Part shown: positions 33,469 to 42,770 of the stretch, piece after piece
Numbering within the stretch: the first letter of the stretch is position 1
Layout: each line of letters opens with the position of its first letter
Assembly: GCA_904502005.1 (NCBI GenBank)
Contig: CAJGDC010000002.1
Coordinates: 1-64,000, forward strand
DNA length: 64,000 nucleotides
Origin: an uncultured Alistipes sp.
Lineage (GTDB): Bacteria > Bacteroidota > Bacteroidia > Bacteroidales > Rikenellaceae
Reading direction: 5' to 3'
Notes under the pieces: model-generated
What the model saw: only the letters and a program-made list of their open reading frames with translations
Databases searched by the model: none
Told to the model about the DNA's origin: nothing
Translations under genes and position numbers: made by a program

Positions 33469-34161
33469 ATGTTTATAGTACTTGAGGGTCTAGATGGAGC
33501 TGGTAAGAGCACCCAGATTAAGCAGCTAAGAGCGCTACTTAGCCAGCGAGGTATTGAGAGTGAATATGTACACTTTCCTCGTTTTGAGGCTCCAGTTTTT
33601 GGTGAGCTTATTGCCCGTTTTTTGCGCGGTGAGTTAGGTAGCATTGAGAGCGTAGACCCATATATCGTTGCACTTCTTTTTGCTGGTGACAGAGCAGACA
33701 TGGCACCACAAATCCGCAAGTGGGAGGCCGAGGGCAAAGTTGTGATTGTAGACCGTTACGTATACTCCAATATTGGTTACCAATGTGCTAAAATTGCAGA
33801 TGCAGATGGGCAGCAGAGGCTAAAGAAGTGGATACTTGACACTGAGTATGGATACTACAACATTCCACGTCCGGATCTATCTATCTTCCTTGATGTACCA
33901 TTCTCATTTACAGCCAAGTCACTTACTGAGCAGCGCACTGGTGACGATAGAGCTTACCTAAATGGAGGCTCAGATATTCACGAGTCATCACTTGATTTAC
34001 AGCAGCAAGTACGCAGAGTTTACCTTGAAGCTGCAGAGGTTGATGAGTCGCTCAAAGTTATTGATTGTAGCAATAGCGAGGGCGGAATGGATAGTCCAGA
34101 GGGCATATTCGCCCGCATAGAGGCGCTTGTATTACCACTTATAAATGCCATAGCAAAATAG
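33469..34161 (+). CDS. tmk: Thymidylate kinase
   Basis: 230 residues, phosphorylates dTMP to dTDP. Walker A GLDGAGKST, VHFPRFEAPVFGELIARFLR, and the DRY-type motif VIVDRYVYSNIGYQ. Length is a little above the 205-215 of common TMKs, as often in Bacteroidetes. It overlaps nothing but is packed between sufS and a DoxX-like gene with gaps of 1-3 nt, so is probably cotranscribed. Confidence 0.95.
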   Translation: MFIVLEGLDGAGKSTQIKQLRALLSQRGIESEYVHFPRFEAPVFGELIARFLRGELGSIESVDPYIVALLFAGDRADMAPQIRKWEAEGKVVIVDRYVYSNIGYQCAKIADADGQQRLKKWILDTEYGYYNIPRPDLSIFLDVPFSFTAKSLTEQRTGDDRAYLNGGSDIHESSLDLQQQVRRVYLEAAEVDESLKVIDCSNSEGGMDSPEGIFARIEALVLPLINAIAK

Positions 34162-34162
34162 T

Positions 34163-35287
34163 ATGAGCCATTCCACCACATTGAGAAATCGTCGTGCATT
34201 TCGTATGCTGACCCATGTCTGTAGAGTTATTGTCGCCCTGACCTTTATCTTCAGTGGCGCCGCTAAAGCTATAGACCCATGGGGCATGGCTCTCAATGTG
34301 AACAACTACCTTGTCACCTATGGACTGGAGTGGTTTGAGCCACTGGTGATGATTTTTTCAATATGGCTCTGTGGTGCTGAGTTGATGATGGGCTGCATGC
34401 TGCTTTTCAAGGTTAGAATTCGCATGTGCTCAACATTCGCAAGCATATCAATGGTATTCTTTACCATACTCACCTTCCTAAGTGCAACCTTTATACCCGT
34501 AGAGGATTGTGGTTGCTTTGGCGAGGTGATAAAGCTCTCGCCGATGCAAACATTTCTGAAGAATGTAGTCTTGCTGCCAATGATTCTGACCGTTTGGTGG
34601 CGCTATCGTCCTGATAGAATGTTTGCCTTCTCTCGTCTAGAGTTTGGCTTGGCATGCCTCTTTTTTATCTTTAGCATGGGCGTAGGAACGTATAGCTACT
34701 ACCACCTACCCCCAGTGGATTTACTCCCTTATCGCGAAGGCACTAATATTGCTCAGGCGATGGAAGAGGCTCGCAATCGCCAAACCGAGAGCGAGGTAGT
34801 ACTTATCTACCGCAACCGTCGCACTGGTAAGTTGCGTGAGTTTTCGCTTGACGACGATGCTTGGCAAAACGAAAAGCGATGGGAGTGGGTGGAGACCCGT
34901 CTATCGGACGATGTTACCGACAGCGTTGAGCCTATGATTCTGGAGTTCTATATTGCTAACGAACAAGGTGAAGTTACTGATAGTCTGCTCAATATCAAGG
35001 GCAACCTATACATGCTCTGCGTAACAGATCCGGACAAGGTTAGCAAGAGGTGCGAGCAGCGCTTGGCGTCGGTTGTAGAGCAAGCAAAGCGCGAGCAGGC
35101 AGCCATCGTATGTCTCACCCCGCAACCAATCACTTGCCCTACATACCAGTCGTTTGCCGACAGCGAGGATGTCCGTTGTTATAACATCGATTCCAAGACT
35201 ATGAAGACCATGCTTCGCGCGAATACGGGCATTGTTGTCCTCACTGACGGCATAGTAACCAGAAAAGCAAACTGTAGCGACATATAG
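34163..35287 (+). CDS. DoxX/MauE-like membrane protein with a C-terminal soluble domain
   Basis: 374 residues. Four membrane segments in the first about 155 residues with FIFSGAAKAIDPWGMA and the cysteine motif VEDCGCFGEV, as in MauE/DoxX-type proteins tied to redox chemistry, then a fifth near residue 160-180. The rest (about 190-374) is a soluble domain, possibly thioredoxin-like, with DSEDVRCYNIDSKTMKTML. In Bacteroidetes this pairing is a conserved family of unknown exact role. It follows tmk by 1 nt. Confidence 0.75.
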   Translation: MSHSTTLRNRRAFRMLTHVCRVIVALTFIFSGAAKAIDPWGMALNVNNYLVTYGLEWFEPLVMIFSIWLCGAELMMGCMLLFKVRIRMCSTFASISMVFFTILTFLSATFIPVEDCGCFGEVIKLSPMQTFLKNVVLLPMILTVWWRYRPDRMFAFSRLEFGLACLFFIFSMGVGTYSYYHLPPVDLLPYREGTNIAQAMEEARNRQTESEVVLIYRNRRTGKLREFSLDDDAWQNEKRWEWVETRLSDDVTDSVEPMILEFYIANEQGEVTDSLLNIKGNLYMLCVTDPDKVSKRCEQRLASVVEQAKREQAAIVCLTPQPITCPTYQSFADSEDVRCYNIDSKTMKTMLRANTGIVVLTDGIVTRKANCSDI

Positions 35288-35289
35288 TT

Positions 35290-35682
35290 CTACTGCGTGC
35301 TTACAATACTCACCTCGTGGGATAACGGAGCTATTCTGCGTAACATCTTCAACATTCCGCAATACTTCTCTGTTGTAAGATTTACAGCACGCGCAATCTT
35401 TGTCTGTTCACCAATACTACTACATTCAATACGATATAGAATATTGAAATTCAGATAGATGCTACGCGCTGTAACCTCGTCGGTATCTATCTCTCCCATC
35501 ATCTCAATCTCAAATTGTTTTGGAACAATATGCTCCTTGTCCAATATCCCCTTTAGCGTCAGCGCTGCACAGTATGCAGTCGAGTAGAGCAACAACTCTT
35601 TAGGATTTAACTCCTCGACACCTTTTGTAGCAGGGTGAACTTTACCCTTACTATCACACTCAATTGAAACTATAACCTTCAT
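35290..35682 (-). CDS. OsmC/Ohr-family protein
   Basis: 130 residues. The two conserved cysteines of the family are in STAYCAALTLKG (Cys38) and EKYCGMLKMLRR (Cys108); NPKELLLYSTAYCA and SHEVSI are also typical. Members reduce organic hydroperoxides through a Cys pair. It is convergent with the DoxX-like gene (2 nt between stops), and no terminator is visible between them. Confidence 0.85.
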   Translation of the reverse strand: MKVIVSIECDSKGKVHPATKGVEELNPKELLLYSTAYCAALTLKGILDKEHIVPKQFEIEMMGEIDTDEVTARSIYLNFNILYRIECSSIGEQTKIARAVNLTTEKYCGMLKMLRRIAPLSHEVSIVSTQ

Positions 35683-35784
35683 AAAACAGATATTTTTACA
35701 ACTACTTTAAGCAATTTACGTTCCAAAGTGAGGCGATGTCGTTGATTTTCCTTTGGAAAATTAGGAGGTCTTGTTTGAAATTGT

Positions 35785-35792
35785 TATTTTTG
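35785..35792 (+). promoter_or_regulatory. -7 box TATTTTTG upstream of the TPR gene
   Basis: TATTTTTG matches TAnnTTTG and ends 17 nt before the ATG at 35810. It lies inside a longer reading frame beginning at 35771, which argues for the later start. Confidence 0.6.
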
Positions 35793-35809
35793 CAACAAAT
35801 TGTGTAGAT

Positions 35810-38791
35810 ATGGTTAGACAAGTAAAGATACTTTGTGTAATGTTGCTTGCAACACTTTTATGTGGTCAGGCAATGGCAAATAGCGAGCAACTTCTCTTTG
35901 CAAGGGCAAAGAGTATGCTTGAGCATGGGCGTTATGCAGATGCAAGACACTCTTTTTTGCGACTAAAGACGATGGTCAGTCCAGAGGATGTTGCAGCAAC
36001 TCAACAGGTGGAGTATGGACTTACTGTCTGTGCAGTACACCTTGACGACAATATTGCTGAGCAGAGAATGAAGGCCTTCTTAACAAGCTATCCAGGCTCT
36101 GTACATGCTGCGGATATACGATTTTTACTTGCATTGCACTACTGCCAAACTGAGCAGTTTAATCTTGCCAAGGAGCAGTTTGAGAAGCTAAGCTACAACT
36201 CTCTTACCAAATACAATCGCCAGCGATACGATATTCGCATGGGCTATATTGAATTTATAGAGGGCAATATGGACAAGTCGATGGAGTACTTCAACAGAAT
36301 ATCTCCTCTATGCGAAGTTGCCGACCATGCGCTCTACTACAAGTCATACATCTACTACAGCCGTGGTGAGCTAAATAATGCTTACGAGGGGTTCAAGGCC
36401 CTTGAGAAGAGCGAAGCTTACTCTAAGCTAATCCCATTCTACCTACTTCAGTTAGAGTTTGAGCGAGAGAACTATAGTTATGTAACCAACCATTGTGACC
36501 CAATTCTTAAGAGCGCACAAGGTCAGGAGCGAGCAGTTGTTATGCGACTGGCAGCCGAGTCGTGGTTCCGTCTTGATGGCTACAATAAGGCGCTACAATA
36601 CATCACAGCCTATGCAAAGAGCAACAATGGCAAGATGAGCCGCGAAGATAACTATCTCCTCGGATATACAGCCTACCGAACAGCTGACTATGCGAGTGCT
36701 GTTGAGCCCCTTAAAGCGGCGTGTGATGGCACCGATAGTCTTGCACAAAATGCATCTTACCACCTTGCTGATTGTTACATCCGCCTGGGTGATAAGCGTA
36801 ATGCTATTCGCGCCTTTGCCATGGCTGCTGACGAGCGTTTTAACAACGAGATTGCTGAGGATGCCCTCTTTAACTACGGCAAACTCCTCTTTGAGACTGG
36901 CGGTGGAACATTCAACGAGTCTATCAATGTACTTGCTCGTTACCTCAATCGCTATCCAAACACTGCTCGTACTGAGGAGGCCAAGGAGTTGCTTATCGCA
37001 GCCTACTACAACTCTAAGGATTACGATATGGCTTACGACGCTATTCGAGCATTTCCAAATCCTGACGGCAGCATGAAGACCGCCCTGCAGAAGATTGCAT
37101 ATTTCAAAGGAGTTGAGGCATTCAATGGCGGTGATTACACTACGGCAAAGCAATCGTTTGAGGAGTCGCTCTCTGTAGGTGTGAGCCCTAAGTACAATGC
37201 ACTCTGCGCCTTTTGGCTTGGAGAGGTTGCCTACAAGAGTGGCGATATGGAGCAGGCAGCAGCGCAATACAACTACTATCTAAAGCGAGCGCCTCGCACT
37301 GCTGATGAGTACAAACTGGCTCTCTACAACCTTGGATATACGCAGATTGCACGCGGTGATAATGGAGCTGCACAGCGAGCATTGGAGGGTTTTATCTGGC
37401 TATACAAAAAGCGTGATGCTGTGCGTGCAGATGGATACAATCGCCTTGCTGACGTCCATTTTTTACAGCGTGACTATCAGAGTGCTGTAAAGAATTATGA
37501 AGGCGCTATAACCTTAGCTCAGCCTGAGAGTCACTATGCACGCTATCGCCGTGCAATATCATTAGGCTTACTGGGTAAGGAGCAGCCAAAGATAGATGCT
37601 CTGAAGAGCATTGTTGCTGCAGCAGAGGGTGACTATGTAGACAATGCAGCCTATGAACTTGGTCGCACATATCTAAACGCCGGCAAGTATAGCGAGGGTG
37701 CAAAGACTCTTGAAGCGCTTATTGAGAACTACCCTACCACCCCATATCTTACAGCTGCAATGTTAGACTTGGGTCTTGTGCACTTTAACTTAGGCAATAC
37801 AGACAAATCTCTTGACTTCTACGACAAGGTTATCTCTGCGGCTCCGCAATCACAGGCTGCCAAAGATGCAATAAACAGTGTTCGTGAGATTTATGTTGCT
37901 AAGGGTGATGTCTCTTCATACTTTGCTTATGCCGAGCGCACTGGTGTTGAGTGTGACCTTAGTGCAGTTACGCGCGACTCTCTAAGCTATCGTAGTGCAG
38001 AGAAAATTTACCTTGCTGGTAAGGTTGATGAGTCAATTTCTCACTTTGAGAACTATATTGTCTCATATCCGAAGGGCTATTATATTGACGATGCGCTATT
38101 CTGTCTGAGCGACAGTTACCTAAAGTGTGACTCTCTTGACCGTGCATTAGAGCGCATGAAACTGCTATCTGACCGACCAAAGAATAGATACACGCTCTCT
38201 GTACTGGATAAACTGGCTACTGTAACTTTTGACAACAAAATGTATACCGAGTCTGCATCGGCTTATCGTCGTCTATATGCAGCCACAGAGGATAGCGCAG
38301 AGCGTAGCAAGGCAATTAAGCGTTATGTTGATGCCACAATTTTGGATAATGAGAACAATCTAACCCTTGCAATGGCTGATGATATTGACACCCTTGAGAA
38401 TATCGAAATGGCTGTTGTGCGCAAGGCTCGCTTTAGCAAGGCTAAGGTATATAGCAACACAAATCGCGGAGCCGAGGCTTTAGATATCTACCGAACTCTT
38501 AGTAGTGACAAGAGCGACGCCATTGGTGCCGAGTCGGCATATCACATTATCCGCCACCACTTTGACAAGGGTGAGCACGACAAGGCGGAGCAACTTATAT
38601 ACGAACTTGCCGACAGCAAGACAACACACAGCTACTACTTAGGTCGAGCATTTATCATTTTGGGCGATGTCTATGCCGCCAAAGGTGACAATTTCCAGGC
38701 TCGAGCAACATACCAGAGTATTATTGACGGCTACTCGCCTGCTGACGATGGCGTGATTGCTGAGGCTAAACAGAGAATTGAGACGCTATGA
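35810..38791 (+). CDS. Exported tetratricopeptide-repeat protein
   Basis: 993 residues. Signal peptide MVRQVKILCVMLLATLLCGQ with cleavage after AMA; this and the -7 box at 35785 set the start at 35810. The mature protein is almost entirely TPR/Sel1-like helical repeats (for example YNKALQYITAYAKSNNG, GDKRNAIRAFAMAADERF, YSEGAKTLEALIENYPTTPY, NTDKSLDFYDKVISAAPQSQ). It probably acts as a periplasmic scaffold. Its stop overlaps the next gene by 4 nt (ATGA), and that gene is an outer-membrane barrel, suggesting an envelope complex. No more specific role is visible. Confidence 0.82.
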   Translation: MVRQVKILCVMLLATLLCGQAMANSEQLLFARAKSMLEHGRYADARHSFLRLKTMVSPEDVAATQQVEYGLTVCAVHLDDNIAEQRMKAFLTSYPGSVHAADIRFLLALHYCQTEQFNLAKEQFEKLSYNSLTKYNRQRYDIRMGYIEFIEGNMDKSMEYFNRISPLCEVADHALYYKSYIYYSRGELNNAYEGFKALEKSEAYSKLIPFYLLQLEFERENYSYVTNHCDPILKSAQGQERAVVMRLAAESWFRLDGYNKALQYITAYAKSNNGKMSREDNYLLGYTAYRTADYASAVEPLKAACDGTDSLAQNASYHLADCYIRLGDKRNAIRAFAMAADERFNNEIAEDALFNYGKLLFETGGGTFNESINVLARYLNRYPNTARTEEAKELLIAAYYNSKDYDMAYDAIRAFPNPDGSMKTALQKIAYFKGVEAFNGGDYTTAKQSFEESLSVGVSPKYNALCAFWLGEVAYKSGDMEQAAAQYNYYLKRAPRTADEYKLALYNLGYTQIARGDNGAAQRALEGFIWLYKKRDAVRADGYNRLADVHFLQRDYQSAVKNYEGAITLAQPESHYARYRRAISLGLLGKEQPKIDALKSIVAAAEGDYVDNAAYELGRTYLNAGKYSEGAKTLEALIENYPTTPYLTAAMLDLGLVHFNLGNTDKSLDFYDKVISAAPQSQAAKDAINSVREIYVAKGDVSSYFAYAERTGVECDLSAVTRDSLSYRSAEKIYLAGKVDESISHFENYIVSYPKGYYIDDALFCLSDSYLKCDSLDRALERMKLLSDRPKNRYTLSVLDKLATVTFDNKMYTESASAYRRLYAATEDSAERSKAIKRYVDATILDNENNLTLAMADDIDTLENIEMAVVRKARFSKAKVYSNTNRGAEALDIYRTLSSDKSDAIGAESAYHIIRHHFDKGEHDKAEQLIYELADSKTTHSYYLGRAFIILGDVYAAKGDNFQARATYQSIIDGYSPADDGVIAEAKQRIETL

Positions 38792-40491
38792 GAAGATTAA
38801 TATTGACAATTTCAGCGCTGCTTGTTACCCTTTCAGTCGCAGCGCAGGTTGAGCGAGAGGTAGAGGTTACTAAGCAATATGTACCAAAGCTCCCTCCGGC
38901 AAGAAAGATGGACTTTCAGCCGGATATGGTAGATACAGTATCTATTCGCCCTGAGATAGACTATACAATTGTTCCAAAATCCTTTGCCTCAGCACTTAGT
39001 ACAGAGAAAATTCGTCCTGCAAAGGTTACTTATTGGGAATATACAAAGAACTACCCAATCTACATCAAGGCGGGTGTCGGCTACCCTCTTGTGAGCGAAG
39101 TTGATGCCTATGCCTCAACAAATCGCGCAGATGTGGGATATTTGAGTGCATACATAAATCATCGCGGCAGCTACTCGGATATTAAGACCTTCAACCCTAT
39201 ATCTGCTGAAGAGTGGCTTGGCAAGGCTCATCAGATGTCAAACCGCATAGGAGTCAATGGCGGTAAATACATTGGTCGCTATACATTCAATGGTGACATC
39301 TACTATGATGCGGATATCTTCCATCGCTATGCTCAGCCAAAGAGCGATGATGCTATTGACGAGGTTAACTACGAAAACATCGCTCTTGCCATGAGTTTCG
39401 GCGACTCATTTGCCGATATGAGCAAAGTGAACTTCAACATTTACGCAGCTGCAGACTACTACAACGACAAGTCTGAGCAACTACCAGACCTTGAGCGCAA
39501 AATGCAGCAGTTCAATGCTACTGCAGGGCTAAAGTTAGGCAGGAATATCGGCACAAAGGCGCGCATTTATGCCACTTTTGACTATCAGGTCAGCTTTGGC
39601 ATGAAGTACATCAAACAGAGTAGCAATAATATTATAAGTGGTAGTGTAGCCTATGAGCACAATATCAATAAGAGCATAGACATCAGGGCTTCGATAAAAT
39701 ATAGCCACGATAAAATAGCAAATCAGAAGAGCCGCCATCATATTCTACCAAATGTATATGTAGGCTTTAATGTTGCTCAAAAGGATACTTTTGTGCCTTA
39801 TATTGAGTTTGACAGCCGTCTTGAGCGCAATACATACCAGCATCTGCAGCAGGCTAATCCATACATCCTTTTGCGTGGTGCTGAGTATCAAGCAGTGCCT
39901 AATACGACAATATACAATCTCCGTGCTGGTTTTACAGGTCACACAACCAACAACAAGCTGAGCTATCGTCTCAATGCCAATGCTGCATTTATGAGCAATG
40001 CGCTCTACTGGATAAATGTAGATAATATCGGCTTTGATGTCACTACTGCCGCACAGAATATCATCACCCTTAACGCATCGTTAGAGTACAAGCCACTCTC
40101 AACACTTATGTTTGGTGCTGGATTTAAGTGGATGTTGTATGATGAAAATTTTGTAGATATTGAGAATGGCAAGCCAAACTTTGAGGCAAATCTCAACATT
40201 CAATATACTCACCACAAGTTTGCCGTTGGCGCTAAGGCTGATATTATCGGCAGCAGAAGCTGGAGCTTTGCAGGCAACTACTTTGAGGGCGATGTTAGAG
40301 ATAACTACACTCTTCATAGCTACACATATCCTGTATGCGTCGATTTAGGACTTACATTTGACTGGTTTGTTGCAAAGCAGTGTACAATATACATTGATGG
40401 TCGCAACCTTGCAAATTGTAAGATTTATGACTTCGCACTCTATCGTCGATTAGGCATTGGGGCAGTTGCAGGAATTAAAGTTCAGTTCTAA
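38788..40491 (+). CDS. Outer-membrane beta-barrel protein (TonB-dependent-receptor-like, no plug)
   Basis: 567 residues. Signal peptide (ILTISALLVTLSVAAQ), a short N-terminal extension (VEVTKQYVPKLPPARKMDF), then alternating amphipathic strands ending in Phe (GAVAGIKVQF), as expected for BAM-inserted barrels. No TonB box or plug domain is evident, so it is shorter than SusC-type receptors. ATG 38788 overlaps the TPR gene stop, implying coupling. Transport substrate unknown. Confidence 0.75.
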   Translation: MRRLILTISALLVTLSVAAQVEREVEVTKQYVPKLPPARKMDFQPDMVDTVSIRPEIDYTIVPKSFASALSTEKIRPAKVTYWEYTKNYPIYIKAGVGYPLVSEVDAYASTNRADVGYLSAYINHRGSYSDIKTFNPISAEEWLGKAHQMSNRIGVNGGKYIGRYTFNGDIYYDADIFHRYAQPKSDDAIDEVNYENIALAMSFGDSFADMSKVNFNIYAAADYYNDKSEQLPDLERKMQQFNATAGLKLGRNIGTKARIYATFDYQVSFGMKYIKQSSNNIISGSVAYEHNINKSIDIRASIKYSHDKIANQKSRHHILPNVYVGFNVAQKDTFVPYIEFDSRLERNTYQHLQQANPYILLRGAEYQAVPNTTIYNLRAGFTGHTTNNKLSYRLNANAAFMSNALYWINVDNIGFDVTTAAQNIITLNASLEYKPLSTLMFGAGFKWMLYDENFVDIENGKPNFEANLNIQYTHHKFAVGAKADIIGSRSWSFAGNYFEGDVRDNYTLHSYTYPVCVDLGLTFDWFVAKQCTIYIDGRNLANCKIYDFALYRRLGIGAVAGIKVQF

Positions 40492-40991
40492 TGGCACGCG
40501 AAACTGTTTATACACTACCATTTAGATGGAGTAAGGCCGTCTGGGCAATCACTCTATTATACTATATTGGGGCGGTTGTGCTTATTGGCTTGCTGATTCG
40601 CCTACTCTTTAGTGGTGCTATTTTTGCTGGCATTGTTGCTCTTATTATCGCCACTCCAATAGTAGTTGGAATTGTAGTGTACTGTGAGGGATACTCGCCA
40701 CAACGGCTTGAGATTTCCGCCTCTCAAATAACTATACTGCGTCGCTATAACAGCATAACAATTCTTCGTTCTGCAATAGTGAGCACTAGAGCTCTACAAC
40801 AAAAAGATATGTCATGGACCATAAACTTAGGGGGCTGTGGTGGACTATATGGATACTTTGGTTCCTTTAAGAATCGTCAGCTGGGCGAGTTCTCACTCTA
40901 TGCAACAGCGATGGATAATCTATATCTTATAACCCTATCAAATGGTCAAAAGGTGGTCATAGGATGTGATGAGCCAAAATTATTGCAATAA
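40491..40991 (+). CDS. PH-like (bPH) domain membrane protein
   Basis: 166 residues. Two N-terminal membrane segments (about 15-65: WAITLLYYIGAVVLIGLLIR and IFAGIVALIIATPIVVGIVV) are followed by a soluble bacterial PH-like domain (RLEISASQITILRRYNSITI, LYLITLSNGQKVVIG). ATG overlaps the upstream TAA (TAATG). Bacterial PH domains of this type are widespread and mostly uncharacterised. Confidence 0.7.
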   Translation: MARETVYTLPFRWSKAVWAITLLYYIGAVVLIGLLIRLLFSGAIFAGIVALIIATPIVVGIVVYCEGYSPQRLEISASQITILRRYNSITILRSAIVSTRALQQKDMSWTINLGGCGGLYGYFGSFKNRQLGEFSLYATAMDNLYLITLSNGQKVVIGCDEPKLLQ

Positions 40992-41004
40992 ATATCTGTT
41001 AATC

Positions 41005-41035
41005 TTTGCCTTTTCTGAATAGTTTTATAACTTTG
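41005..41035 (+). promoter_or_regulatory. panC promoter (-33 TTTG, -7 TAACTTTG)
   Basis: TTTG at 41005-41008 and TAACTTTG at 41028-41035 with a 19-nt spacer, a textbook Bacteroidetes promoter. The expected start is about 14 nt before the ATG at 41056. Confidence 0.85.
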
Positions 41036-41055
41036 TGCCGTAAAAAGAGTATAAA

Positions 41056-41892
41056 ATGAGAGCATTTTCTACCGTATCAGAGTTGCGCGAGGCACTGCTT
41101 CCGCTTCGTGATAAAACAATAGGTTTTGTGCCTACTATGGGCGCACTGCATCAGGGACACATCTCTCTTGTAGAGCTCGCACGTAAAGAGTGCGACACTG
41201 TTGTAGTATCTGTCTTTGTAAATCCAACACAGTTCAACGATAAGAACGACCTAAAGCACTATCCTCGTACTCCAGAGGCTGATTCTGCAATGCTCAGCGC
41301 TGCTGGTGTAGACTTCGTTCTCTTCCCTAGCGTAGAGGAGATATATCCGGAGCCGGATACACGCATCTTTGACTTTGGTCTTATTGATAAAGTTATGGAG
41401 GGAGCTACCCGTCCTGGTCACTTTAATGGCGTGGCACAGGTTGTGAGCCGACTCTTCAATATCGTTGAGCCGGACAAGGCATATTTTGGTCAGAAGGACT
41501 TCCAGCAGATTGCTGTCATCCGTGCCATGGTGGCTCAGCTCGGTATTAATATTGAGATTGTTGAGTGCCCAATTATCCGCGATATTGATGGTCTTGCGCT
41601 CTCATCTCGCAATACACTACTTACCCCAGAGCACCGCGCTGCAGCACCACATATCTACGAGGTGTTATCTGCGGCAACTGCCAAGGTTAGTGAACTTACA
41701 CCAAAGGCTCTTACTGAGTGGGTTACTGCAGAGGTGGAGAAGAATCCGCTACTCAAGGTTATCTATTTTGAGGCAGTCAATGCTCTAACTATGCAGAGCG
41801 TAGAGAGTTGGCAGGAGTGTGAGCGAGTACAGGGTTGCATTGCCGTTCAAGCAGGTGAAATTCGCCTTATCGATAATATTAAACTAAAGTAG
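41056..41892 (+). CDS. panC: Pantothenate synthetase (pantoate-beta-alanine ligase)
   Basis: 278 residues. Joins pantoate and beta-alanine with ATP to form pantothenate. Motifs: [20 protein letters not shown] (HIGH-type ATP site), [47 protein letters not shown] and [14 protein letters not shown]. panD, which makes the beta-alanine, follows after 2 nt, so the two-gene unit supplies pantothenate. Confidence 0.97.
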   Translation: MRAFSTVSELREALLPLRDKTIGFVPTMGALHQGHISLVELARKECDTVVVSVFVNPTQFNDKNDLKHYPRTPEADSAMLSAAGVDFVLFPSVEEIYPEPDTRIFDFGLIDKVMEGATRPGHFNGVAQVVSRLFNIVEPDKAYFGQKDFQQIAVIRAMVAQLGINIEIVECPIIRDIDGLALSSRNTLLTPEHRAAAPHIYEVLSAATAKVSELTPKALTEWVTAEVEKNPLLKVIYFEAVNALTMQSVESWQECERVQGCIAVQAGEIRLIDNIKLK

Positions 41893-41894
41893 AG

Positions 41895-42248
41895 ATGGTT
41901 ATTGAAGTTCTAAAATCTAAGATTCATCGCGTAAAGGTTACGCAAGCAAATGTGAACTATGTCGGTAGCATCACTATTGATAGTTCTCTGATGGAGGCTG
42001 CAAATATTATCCGAGGCGAAAAGGTGCAGGTTGTCAATGTAACAAATGGCGAGCGCCTTGAGACCTACGCTATTCCAGGGGAGGCTGATAGCGGTGTTAT
42101 CTGTCTCAACGGAGCAGCTGCACACAAGGCATCAGTGGGCGATGTTATTATTATAATCTCATATGCCGCTATGGATTTTGAGGAGGCTAAGAGTTTCACT
42201 CCATGGGTTATCTTCCCAGACACTGCAACCAATAAGATTGTAAAATAG
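41895..42248 (+). CDS. panD: Aspartate 1-decarboxylase
   Basis: 117 residues. Makes beta-alanine from aspartate for PanC. It matures by self-cleavage at Gly24-Ser25 (YVGSITID), where Ser25 becomes the pyruvoyl cofactor. Other family motifs: [34 protein letters not shown] and [11 protein letters not shown]. Confidence 0.97.
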   Translation: MVIEVLKSKIHRVKVTQANVNYVGSITIDSSLMEAANIIRGEKVQVVNVTNGERLETYAIPGEADSGVICLNGAAAHKASVGDVIIIISYAAMDFEEAKSFTPWVIFPDTATNKIVK

Positions 42249-42760
42249 TGGATATACTACTCGCTATACTTGCCGTTATCTTTACATTTATCGGCTTGGT
42301 TGGTTGTATTGTTCCGATACTTCCAGGACCAGTATTGGCGTATATTGGTTTTCTCTGCTGCTACTTCTGCTCTTTTGACCAAATCTCTACAAATAGCGTA
42401 TGGGTATATCTAGCGCTAACCGCCGCTGTAACTATTGCCGATTTTATTCTACCTGCCTATCTTACAAAACTTGCCGGTGGTAGCAAAGCGGGTGAGAGAG
42501 GCGCTACAGCAGGTCTTATTGTGGGCATGCTGCTCGGTAGCCTTGTCGGTGCAATCATCGGTCCTTTTATAGGTGCTGTGGTGGGTGAGATAATCAAAGA
42601 TAGCTCAGATCTGAAGCGAGCATTTAAGGTTGGCTTAGGCTCTTTTCTATCGTTTATCGTTGGTACAGGCTTTAAGCTGATATTATGCATCATTCTACTG
42701 GTCAAGGTCTTTAGCGAGGTCTTTCCAGCTCTAGCAAATTGGCTTTCAAATCTATTCTAA
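42248..42760 (+). CDS. DUF456-family membrane protein
   Basis: 170 residues, strongly hydrophobic, about 4-5 membrane segments. The pattern LVGCIVPILPGPVLAYIGF near the N-terminus and the Gly-rich GLIVGMLLGSLVGAIIGPFI are characteristic of DUF456. The start is GTG 42248, whose G is the last base of the panD TAG; no ATG is available nearby. Function unknown; a coupled position after panD does not by itself imply a pantothenate role. Confidence 0.8.
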   Translation: MDILLAILAVIFTFIGLVGCIVPILPGPVLAYIGFLCCYFCSFDQISTNSVWVYLALTAAVTIADFILPAYLTKLAGGSKAGERGATAGLIVGMLLGSLVGAIIGPFIGAVVGEIIKDSSDLKRAFKVGLGSFLSFIVGTGFKLILCIILLVKVFSEVFPALANWLSNLF

Positions 42761-42770
42761 ACAAAATATT

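Noticed and set aside
36593..37267. 224-aa minus-strand frame inside the TPR gene
   Set aside because: It is fully antisense to a well-supported gene, with no start context, family match or promoter.
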